From Candidatus Mediterraneibacter stercorigallinarum (GTDB lineage: Bacteria; Bacillota; Clostridia; Lachnospirales; Lachnospiraceae), in contig DXCD01000153.1 of assembly GCA_019116185.1 (NCBI GenBank), positions 1-7,532 on the forward strand: a DNA stretch of 7,532 bases, given 5' to 3'. A model generated the notes under the pieces. The model saw nothing but the letters and a program-made list of their open reading frames with translations. It searched no databases and was not told the DNA's origin. Positions 1 through 4,938 of this stretch are shown here, piece after piece. The first letter of the stretch is position 1. Each line of letters opens with the position of its first letter. The position numbers and the translations under genes are program-made.

Positions 1-2
1 AG

Positions 3-247
3 CGTCTTTTCGAAAACCTTTCGCAGAGGGCGGGTGTGTGGATTCGGTGACTTTGGAGTAATCTGGCGGAAAGTCTTAAAGGAAGGGAGTACGGCGTTAA
101 TTGAACAGTGGATGCCTGAGGCGAAGCCAAATCGTCCACTGTTCAATTGTTTTTAGCCGTGCTCCCTGCCTTTCTAGACTTTCCCAGATTACGGATCAGG
201 AACCGAAACCACACACCCGCCCTCTGCGAATACGTCTTGAAAAACCT
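3..247. repeat. Imperfect direct repeats flanking the palindrome
   Basis: CGTCTT-ttcg-AAAACCT at 3-19 recurs in the same orientation as CGTCTT-ga-AAAACCT at 233-247, directly outside the two ends of the palindrome. Thirteen bases match, separated by a 4 or 2 base gap. The arrangement resembles an aged target-site duplication or element-end motif. The window starts at position 1, so the left copy may extend further than can be seen. A chance match cannot be excluded. Confidence 0.4.
20..230. repeat. Long imperfect palindrome (MITE-like or structured RNA element)
   Basis: The arm at 20-112 pairs with 135-230. The longest blocks are 20-41 with 209-230 (22 pairs), 99-112 with 135-148 (14 perfect pairs), 59-66 with 184-191, and 84-95 with 156-167. 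I count about 75 pairs, interrupted by small bulges and one larger internal loop (49-58 against 192-201). The apical loop at 113-134 contains GGC-GAA-GCC. No protein can be supported inside it. The element lies 3' of the S1-domain gene, so read-through from that gene would transcribe it as one long hairpin. Size and symmetry fit a small non-autonomous mobile element (MITE) or a dispersed hairpin repeat; a family name cannot be given from one copy. That it is a palindrome is certain; its nature is inference. Confidence 0.8.
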
Positions 248-249
248 CC

Positions 250-280
250 ACTGCTCTCGGATGATTTACTCCGCCGCAGT
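250..280. other. Small hairpin between the palindrome and the S1-domain gene
   Basis: ACTGC (250-254) pairs with GCAGT (276-280), and CGGA (258-261) with TCCG (270-273), leaving a small internal loop and an 8-nt apical loop. It is the first stem downstream of the S1-gene stop codon, read on the minus strand. In that direction it is followed by a short T-rich run (GGTTTTTC, about 238-246), so it could act as a weak terminator for the S1 gene. It could equally be part of the adjoining repeat element. Confidence 0.4.
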
Positions 281-299
281 CTCACGCACAAATCCAGAT

Positions 300-1028
300 T
301 TACAGTTTGATGTTCTTGAAGAGATCTCCCAGGCTGGTTCCGATGTTCTCGCTCTTCGGAATCACTACTTTTTCTTCGGGCTCTTCTTTGACTTCTTCAA
401 GTGCCTTCATGCTCAGGCTTACTTTTCCGTCTTTGATGCCGATGACTTTGACAGTTACGTTGTCACCTACATTGAGAACGTCGGATGGTACTTTAACACG
501 TTTCTGTGAGATCTGTGACACATGCACCAGACCTGACAGACCGTTTTCGAGTTTAACAAATGCACCATAGTTCTGGAGAGTCTCCACAGTTCCTTCAAGG
601 ACTGTTCCGACCTTCAGGTTCGCGATCTGCTCCTGGCGCGCTTTTCTTTCTTTTTCTTTCAGGATCTCGCGCGCGGAGAGCACGAGACGGTTGTTCGCCT
701 GATCAACATCGATTACCTGTACTTCAATGTCCTTGAGGAGGTAAGTCTCAAGATCTTCGATGTAGGAAAGAGAGAGCTTGGAAGCGGGGATAAATCCTCT
801 TAACCCCTCTACCATAGCGATGACACCGCCGTTGACAACGCCCTCTACTTTAACAGGAAGAACGGTCTTATTTTCCATATATTCGGCAACTCTGTTCCAG
901 GGATTGGCGTCATCAAAATGATCTTCATAATCAGCCATTGTCTCTGTAGTTTCCGTTTTGGCAGCTTCCTCAGCCTGCGCCTGGGAAGTTTCGTCTGCCT
1001 GCATTGCTTCTTTCATTTCTTCGCTCAT
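300..1028 (-). CDS. Small S1 RNA-binding protein with two S1 domains
   Basis: A 242-residue protein. An acidic, low-complexity N-terminus (about 1-45, rich in E, A and T) precedes S1 domain 1 (about 55-120, with GGVIAMVEGLRGFIPASKL) and S1 domain 2 (about 138-208, with YGAFVKLENGLSGLVHVSQIS). An acidic linker and the tail GTSLGDLFKNIKL follow. S1 domains are OB-fold RNA-binding modules. Ribosomal protein S1 proper usually carries four to six, so this short form is best described as an S1-domain protein, often labelled 30S S1-like in Clostridia. It probably binds RNA or ribosomes in the cytoplasm; its exact role is unknown. ATG at 1028 is chosen because GAGGTG lies 7 nt upstream of it; the longer TTG start at 1061 lacks such a site. 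It is transcribed divergently from the pyrophosphatase. Confidence 0.9.
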   Translation of the reverse strand: MSEEMKEAMQADETSQAQAEEAAKTETTETMADYEDHFDDANPWNRVAEYMENKTVLPVKVEGVVNGGVIAMVEGLRGFIPASKLSLSYIEDLETYLLKDIEVQVIDVDQANNRLVLSAREILKEKERKARQEQIANLKVGTVLEGTVETLQNYGAFVKLENGLSGLVHVSQISQKRVKVPSDVLNVGDNVTVKVIGIKDGKVSLSMKALEEVKEEPEEKVVIPKSENIGTSLGDLFKNIKL

Positions 1029-1035
1029 TGTACTG

Positions 1036-1041
1036 CACCTC
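1036..1041 (-). promoter_or_regulatory. Ribosome binding site fixing the S1-gene start
   Basis: GAGGTG on the minus strand, 7 nt before ATG 1028. It supports the 242-residue form over the TTG-initiated extension. Confidence 0.7.
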
Positions 1042-1068
1042 AACTTACTTAGTATTTTCAATGCACAT

Positions 1069-1098
1069 AGTATACCATATCTGCCGCAGAAAAAACAA
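1069..1098 (-). promoter_or_regulatory. Candidate sigma-A promoter of the S1-domain gene
   Basis: Read on the minus strand, TTGTTT (1098-1093) and TATACT (1074-1069) are separated by 18 bp. Transcription would begin near 1062, giving a leader of about 35 nt with the GAGGTG ribosome site before the ATG at 1028. The -10 is close to consensus; the -35 is imperfect. A TTGACT further upstream (1107-1102) is too far from this -10. Confidence 0.5.
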
Positions 1099-1112
1099 CA
1101 GTCAAGAACAAT

Positions 1113-1129
1113 CCATATGAAAAATATGG
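1113..1129. promoter_or_regulatory. Inverted repeat CCATAT-N5-ATATGG in the divergent promoter region
   Basis: CCATAT (1113-1118) and ATATGG (1124-1129) form a perfect 6-bp dyad with a 5-bp spacer, between the two divergent genes. A third CCATAT occurs at 1075-1080, abutting the S1-gene -10. It could be an operator for either gene; this is inferred only from symmetry and position, and the sequence is AT-rich. Confidence 0.3.
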
Positions 1130-1180
1130 TTGACTATCTCGCAAAAAGATGGCAAGCTTTAGTAAGAACAGCCGGACGGA

Positions 1181-1185
1181 AGGAG
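1181..1185 (+). promoter_or_regulatory. Ribosome binding site fixing the pyrophosphatase start
   Basis: AGGAG within GGAAGGAG, 8 nt before ATG 1194. It excludes the 15-residue longer reading from 1149. Confidence 0.75.
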
Positions 1186-1193
1186 ACAGATAT

Positions 1194-2846
1194 ATGAGCA
1201 GGGAAAAAGAAAGAAAAGTATATGTAGTAGGGCACAAGAATCCGGATACGGATTCCATTTGTTCTGCAATTGTCTACGCGGCGCTTAAGACAAAGCTGAC
1301 CGGGCGGGTGCATGAGCCAAGGCGCGCCGGACAGCTCAATGAAGAGACTCAGTACGTACTGGAGCGGTTCGGCGTGAAGGTGCCGAGGCTTTTGTCTGAC
1401 CTGAGGGAACAGATAAAGGATGTGGAGCTTAAAGAGGTAGAAGGACTAAGGAGCAGCGTTTCGATCAGGACCGCATGGGAGAAGATGCGGGAGTCGAATA
1501 TACATACACTTCCCGTGACGAGGAACGGGAAGCTGGAAGGCGTTATCACGATCGGTGATATTGCCAAGACATATATGGATGTTTACGACAGCAAGATTCT
1601 GGCAAAGGCGCGGACGCAGTACAGGAATATTGCGCGCGCAGTGGACGGGGAGATTGTGACCGGGAATGAGCACGGCTATTTTCTGAAAGGAAAAGTGGTC
1701 ATTGCGGCGTCAAGCAGGATTCTGATGTCAGATTTTATCAGCAGGGATGACCTGGTCATTATGGGTGACCGAAAGGACGCGCAGCAGTGCGCGGTGGACA
1801 TGGAGGCGAGCTGCATGGTCGTGTGCCAGGACGCCCCTGTATCCGATGAGATCATCCGCCAGGCAGAGGAAAAGCAGATTGTGATCATACGAACGCCCCT
1901 TGACACATTTACTGCGGCGCAGCATATCAACCAGAGTATTCCTGTGAAATATTTTATGACAAAGGACAATCTGGTCACATTTAAAATGAAAGACTATGTG
2001 GACGATGTACAGGAGGTCATGGCGAAGAAGCGCTTCCGCGATTTCCCTGTTGTGGATAATAAAGGAAAATTTGTGGGACTGCTTTCCAGAAGGCGTATTC
2101 TCAATGTAAAGAAGAAACAGGTCATTCTTATGGACCATAATGAGAAGAGCCAGGCAGTGGATGGCGTGGAAGAAGCGGACGTGCTGGAGATCATTGACCA
2201 TCACAGACTGGGGCTGAGCATTGAGACAATGGGACCGGTATTTTTCCGCAATCAGCCGGTTGGATGCACAGCGACTATTGTGTATCAGATGTATCAGGAG
2301 GAGTGTATCCTTGTGGAGCCTGTCCATGCAGCGCTTCTGTGTTCGGCGATCATTTCGGACACGCTGATGTTCCGCTCGCCGACCTGCACGCCGCTGGATG
2401 AGCAGGCGGCCCGGGCGCTGGCAAAGATCGCGGGGGTCGAGGTGGAGACACTGGCTCAGGAGATGTTCAACGCGGGAAGCAACCTGAAGGGCAAGAGCGC
2501 GGAAGAGATCTGCTTCCTTGACTTCAAGCAGTTCACGGTCAATGATACTGTATTCGGCGTGGGACAGGTGAATTCTATGAGCGGGGACGAGTTAAAGGAA
2601 CTCAAGGAGATCGTAGAGCCGCATCTTGAGAGGGCAAGACATAACCATGGGCTGAACATGATCTTTTTCATGCTGACGAATATTATTACAGAGTCTTCAG
2701 AACTGTTGTGCTGCGGGCCGGAGGCGCGGGAGAAGATATTGAATGCCTATGACCTGCCGGAAGACACCGGGGAGATTATGCTCAAAGGGGTTGTTTCCCG
2801 GAAGAAGCAGCTCGTTCCGACATTGGTGGGAGCATTGCAGCAATAA
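1194..2846 (+). CDS. ppaC: Manganese-dependent inorganic pyrophosphatase, family II, with CBS and DRTGG domains
   Basis: A 550-residue cytoplasmic enzyme that hydrolyses pyrophosphate to two phosphates, pulling biosynthetic reactions forward. The DHH-family catalytic part is split. The N-terminus carries HKNPDTDS (H14, D18, D20); then come CBS 1 (about 70-130), a DRTGG domain (about 140-250) and CBS 2 (about 252-308). The catalytic part resumes with MDHNE (D314), the DHH motif (335-337), and a DHHA2 domain with GCTATIV and the substrate-binding SRKKQ (535-539). All key motifs are present. In characterised CBS-pyrophosphatases AMP and ADP inhibit and ATP activates; forms with DRTGG also respond to diadenosine polyphosphates. 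Similar regulation here is inferred. ATG 1194 is preceded by AGGAG with 8-nt spacing; the ATG at 1149 has no such site. Confidence 0.95.
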   Translation: MSREKERKVYVVGHKNPDTDSICSAIVYAALKTKLTGRVHEPRRAGQLNEETQYVLERFGVKVPRLLSDLREQIKDVELKEVEGLRSSVSIRTAWEKMRESNIHTLPVTRNGKLEGVITIGDIAKTYMDVYDSKILAKARTQYRNIARAVDGEIVTGNEHGYFLKGKVVIAASSRILMSDFISRDDLVIMGDRKDAQQCAVDMEASCMVVCQDAPVSDEIIRQAEEKQIVIIRTPLDTFTAAQHINQSIPVKYFMTKDNLVTFKMKDYVDDVQEVMAKKRFRDFPVVDNKGKFVGLLSRRRILNVKKKQVILMDHNEKSQAVDGVEEADVLEIIDHHRLGLSIETMGPVFFRNQPVGCTATIVYQMYQEECILVEPVHAALLCSAIISDTLMFRSPTCTPLDEQAARALAKIAGVEVETLAQEMFNAGSNLKGKSAEEICFLDFKQFTVNDTVFGVGQVNSMSGDELKELKEIVEPHLERARHNHGLNMIFFMLTNIITESSELLCCGPEAREKILNAYDLPEDTGEIMLKGVVSRKKQLVPTLVGALQQ

Positions 2847-2865
2847 AGACTGGTCAGAGAACATT

Positions 2866-2895
2866 GGGAGTCCTGGCGTCAGGGCTCCTGTTTTG
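2866..2895 (+). terminator. Candidate intrinsic terminator or attenuator after the pyrophosphatase
   Basis: GGAGTCCTG (2867-2875) pairs with CAGGGCTCC (2880-2888), 9 bp with one G-U pair and a GCGT loop, followed by TGTTTTG. The stem is strong but the T-tract is short and broken, so termination may be partial. It sits in the 104-bp gap before the flavin reductase gene. No convincing new promoter is visible between it and that gene, so some read-through is likely. Confidence 0.55.
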
Positions 2896-2936
2896 CGGAG
2901 AGCAGGCTGCGAAGAAAAGTGGTCTGTGTTGTTTAC

Positions 2937-2942
2937 AGGAGG
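2937..2942 (+). promoter_or_regulatory. Ribosome binding site fixing the flavin reductase start
   Basis: AGGAGG, 8 nt before ATG 2951. It is a textbook site, and makes the upstream in-frame ATG at 2864, which falls inside the hairpin, unlikely. Confidence 0.8.
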
Positions 2943-2950
2943 AAAGGAAA

Positions 2951-3559
2951 ATGGGAAAACAGGTATGGAAGCCCGGCAATATGCTTTATCCCCTGCCTGC
3001 GGTTATGGTAAGCACTGCGGATAAAGAGGGGAATACAAATATCCTGACCGTGGCATGGACGGGGACGGTGTGTACGAATCCTGCAATGGTCTATATTTCC
3101 GTGAGGCCGGAGAGGCACTCCTATCAGATGATCAGGGAGAGCGGGGAATTTGTGATCAACCTGACTACAGAAGAGTTGACCCGCGCCACGGATTACTGCG
3201 GGGTGCGTTCAGGGAAAGACGTGGATAAATGGAAGGACTGCGGGCTCACGGAGGGAAAGGCGGTTTCTCTTGGACATGCCCCGGTCATTGCGGAGTCACC
3301 GGTCAATATCGAGTGCAAGGTGACGAGCATTCAGGAGCTTGGAAGCCATCATATGTTTCTTGCGGAAGTGACTGCAGTGCAGGTGGATGAGACATATATG
3401 GATGAAAAGGGAAAGTTCGAACTCAATAAGACAGGGCTTCTGGCATATTCCCACGGGGAATATCTGGGGCTCGGGAAAAAGCTGGGGACATTCGGATACA
3501 GTGTAAGGAAAAAGCCTGCGCGCAGGAAAAGGACAGGAAACAGAAAGGCGGGAAGATGA
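2951..3559 (+). CDS. Flavin reductase-like FMN-binding protein
   Basis: A 202-residue soluble protein of the flavin reductase-like family (FMN-binding split barrel, as in flavoredoxin and ferric reductase homologues). Recognisable features are the N-terminal PGNMLYPLPAVMVSTAD, then NILTVAWTGTVCTNPAMVYISVR, the RHSYQMIRESGEFVINL block (56-71) and DYCGVRSGKDVDKW (81-94). C83 lies in the position often occupied by a conserved cysteine in this family. Such proteins bind FMN and pass electrons from NAD(P)H or other donors to flavin, metal or small-molecule acceptors; the physiological partner cannot be read from sequence. The C-terminus (187-202) is a strongly basic tail. The gene lies 104 bp after the pyrophosphatase, and its stop overlaps the next start as ATGA, so coupled translation with the threonine aldolase-like gene is likely. 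Confidence 0.9.
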   Translation: MGKQVWKPGNMLYPLPAVMVSTADKEGNTNILTVAWTGTVCTNPAMVYISVRPERHSYQMIRESGEFVINLTTEELTRATDYCGVRSGKDVDKWKDCGLTEGKAVSLGHAPVIAESPVNIECKVTSIQELGSHHMFLAEVTAVQVDETYMDEKGKFELNKTGLLAYSHGEYLGLGKKLGTFGYSVRKKPARRKRTGNRKAGR

Positions 3560-4584
3560 TGCTGGCATTTGAAAATGATTATTCGGAAGGAGCGCACGAG
3601 AAGGTGTTACAGCGCCTCCTTGAGACAAATTTGGAACAGCTGCCCGGGTACGGCGCGGACCATTATTGTGAGTCAGCAAAGGAGAAGATCAAAGAAGCGT
3701 GCGGCTGTCCTGATGCGGACGTCCAATTTATCGTGGGCGGGACACAGACGAACCAGATCGTCATCAGTTCGATGTTAAAGCCCTGCGAGGGCGTGATCGC
3801 GGCGGAGACAGGGCACGTGAGCACTCACGAAGCGGGTGCCATTGAATGCACGGGACATAAGGTGCTCACTCTTCCTCATGAAGCAGGAAAGATCGGGGCT
3901 GATGTACTGGATGACTGGCTGCATTCCTTTTATGAAGATGAAAACCATGAGCATATGGTATTCCCGGGAATGGTCTATATCTCGCATCCTACAGAATATG
4001 GGACTTTGTATACAAAAGGCGAGCTCGCCGAACTGTCGGCTGTATGTTCCCAGTACGGAATCCCGCTTTATCTGGACGGCGCGCGGCTGGGCTATGGGCT
4101 GGCGGCAGAGGAAACAGACGTAACCTTAAAAGACGTGGCGGAGTACTGTGATGTGTTCTATATTGGCGGCACAAAAGTGGGGGCTCTGTGCGGAGAAGCA
4201 GTGGTGTTTACAAAAGAGAACATGCCGCTTCACTTTATGACCATGGTGAAGCAGCGGGGAGCGCTTCTGGCGAAAGGCAGGCTTCTTGGAATTCAGTTTG
4301 ACGCACTGTTCACGGACGATCTGTATTCAGAGATCAGCAGGAATGCTATTGTCACAGCGGACAGGCTGAAGCAGGTTTTAAAAGAAAAGGGATATGAGTT
4401 TTATATCGATTCTCCGACGAATCAGATCTTTGTGACACTGGAGAATGAGAAGATGGAGCAATTGAAACAAAATGTGGTCTTCAGTTTCTGGGAGAAGAAG
4501 GACGAGGATCACACAGTAGTCCGGTTCGCAACGAGCTGGGCGACCCGGATGGAAGATGTGGAAAAACTGGCTGCGCTTTTGTAA
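3556..4584 (+). CDS. Threonine aldolase-family PLP enzyme (low-specificity L-threonine aldolase-like)
   Basis: A 342-residue fold-type I pyridoxal-phosphate enzyme. Visible landmarks are GGTQTNQIVI (cofactor phosphate region), ETGHVSTHEAGAIE (the histidine that stacks on the PLP ring), the aspartate motif YLDGARLGYGL (D174, R177) and GGTKVGALCGEAVVF, where K207 is the expected Schiff-base lysine. Threonine aldolases of the LtaE type cleave L-threonine or L-allo-threonine to glycine and acetaldehyde. This subgroup, with GGTK and GEAVVF instead of the E. coli-type SKG lysine motif, is common in Clostridia and its true substrate is often untested; other beta-hydroxy amino acids or beta-elimination are possible. 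The start is the ATG overlapping the previous stop, with only a weak purine-rich site (GGCGGGAAG); the adjacent ATG at 3559 would remove one residue. Confidence 0.85.
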   Translation: MMLAFENDYSEGAHEKVLQRLLETNLEQLPGYGADHYCESAKEKIKEACGCPDADVQFIVGGTQTNQIVISSMLKPCEGVIAAETGHVSTHEAGAIECTGHKVLTLPHEAGKIGADVLDDWLHSFYEDENHEHMVFPGMVYISHPTEYGTLYTKGELAELSAVCSQYGIPLYLDGARLGYGLAAEETDVTLKDVAEYCDVFYIGGTKVGALCGEAVVFTKENMPLHFMTMVKQRGALLAKGRLLGIQFDALFTDDLYSEISRNAIVTADRLKQVLKEKGYEFYIDSPTNQIFVTLENEKMEQLKQNVVFSFWEKKDEDHTVVRFATSWATRMEDVEKLAALL

Positions 4585-4600
4585 AGGCGCAGCTGTTTTG
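4569..4600 (+). terminator. Intrinsic terminator overlapping the aldolase-gene stop
   Basis: GCTGCGC (4570-4576) pairs with GCGCAGC (4587-4593), with further U-A pairs narrowing the loop, followed by TGTTTTG. The stem includes the last codons and stop codon of the aldolase gene, a compact arrangement common in Firmicutes. It would end the pyrophosphatase-flavin reductase-aldolase transcript before the enolase promoter. Confidence 0.6.
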
Positions 4601-4732
4601 CATACATTAAGAACTTATACAGAGTTTCGTATAACAAAGAATAGAAATCAGCACGCTTGGGAAAAATAAAGAAGTATACGGCATGCTATAAAGAAATAAC
4701 GAATTAAATGATAATTAATCTCAATAAATGTC

Positions 4733-4761
4733 TTGAATCCTCTGCACGATTCTGGTAAGAT
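4733..4761 (+). promoter_or_regulatory. Enolase promoter, sigma-A type with extended -10
   Basis: TTGAAT (4733-4738) and TAAGAT (4756-4761) are separated by 17 bp, with TGG immediately before the -10 giving an extended -10 element. The predicted start is near 4768, giving a leader of about 171 nt before ATG 4939. This is the best promoter match in the window, as expected for a highly expressed glycolytic gene. Confidence 0.75.
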
Positions 4762-4791
4762 ACATATAGTTAGTTAAAGCTAACCATATGT
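4762..4791. promoter_or_regulatory. 30-bp near-perfect dyad at the enolase transcription start (candidate operator)
   Basis: ACATAT-A-GTTAG (4762-4773) mirrors CTAAC-C-ATATGT (4780-4791) around a TTAAAG centre; 11 of 12 positions pair. It begins one base after the -10 and covers the predicted start, so a bound protein would block RNA polymerase. The GTTAG/CTAAC cores recall DtxR/MntR-type metal-regulator sites, but the half-site spacing differs from classical DtxR boxes, so the family is a guess. As RNA, the 3' part could also form a 5'-end stem. Confidence 0.55.
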
Positions 4792-4840
4792 GAATAAATC
4801 ATGGAAACTCCTTTTGCCCTGAAATACCTGAACCCGGGGC

Positions 4841-4846
4841 AGGAGG
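4841..4846 (+). promoter_or_regulatory. Ribosome binding site before an upstream in-frame ATG of enolase
   Basis: AGGAGG, 5 nt before ATG 4852. That ATG is 29 codons upstream of and in frame with the canonical enolase start, with no intervening stop. The site is stronger than the AGGAG (4930-4934, 4-nt spacing) serving ATG 4939, so initiation here is plausible. Confidence 0.5.
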
Positions 4847-4938
4847 AATCCATGGCAAATCAGGGGAAACACCGCAAGGGTGTACCGTTATGCCATTTTG
4901 AGAATGATGGCAAATTATATGAAAGGACGAGGAGAGCT

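Larger units (their letters stand above)
4585..4938 (+). other. Enolase upstream control region and leader
   Basis: 354 bp without an independent gene. The first half (to about 4730) is AT-rich. It holds a small dyad TTATAC (4615-4620) / GTATAA (4629-4634) and a Fur-box-like string (4709-4723), both weak. The second half contains the promoter, a 30-bp dyad at the start site, and a leader open in frame with enolase. The leader can form two small hairpins: ACACC (4869-4873) with GGTGT (4879-4883), and TGCCAT (4891-4896) with ATGGCA (4907-4912). I recognise no known riboswitch class. Confidence 0.6.

Noticed and set aside
101..509. Overlapping plus-strand open frames at 101-310 and 147-509
   Set aside because: They run through the palindrome and antisense to the S1-domain gene, lack ribosome sites and have low-quality, family-less translations.
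1029..1061. TTG-initiated 11-residue extension of the S1-domain protein
   Set aside because: GAGGTG at proper spacing lies inside this stretch and serves ATG 1028; the TTG has no ribosome site.
1130..1163. TTGACT at 1130-1135 as the -35 of a pyrophosphatase promoter
   Set aside because: No acceptable -10 lies 16-18 bp downstream; the nearest candidate, TTTAGT, is about 22 bp away. The real promoter is not clear to me.
1728..2327. 199-codon antisense open frame within the pyrophosphatase gene
   Set aside because: It is a by-product of codon bias on the sense strand; the sense protein has full conserved motifs and the antisense translation resembles no family.
4877..4895. T-box-like string AAGGGTGTACCG in the enolase leader
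   Set aside because: It resembles the T-box core (AGGGTGGNACCG) but lacks one G. There is no room or evidence for stem I, a specifier loop or a terminator, and enolase is not a T-box-regulated gene.
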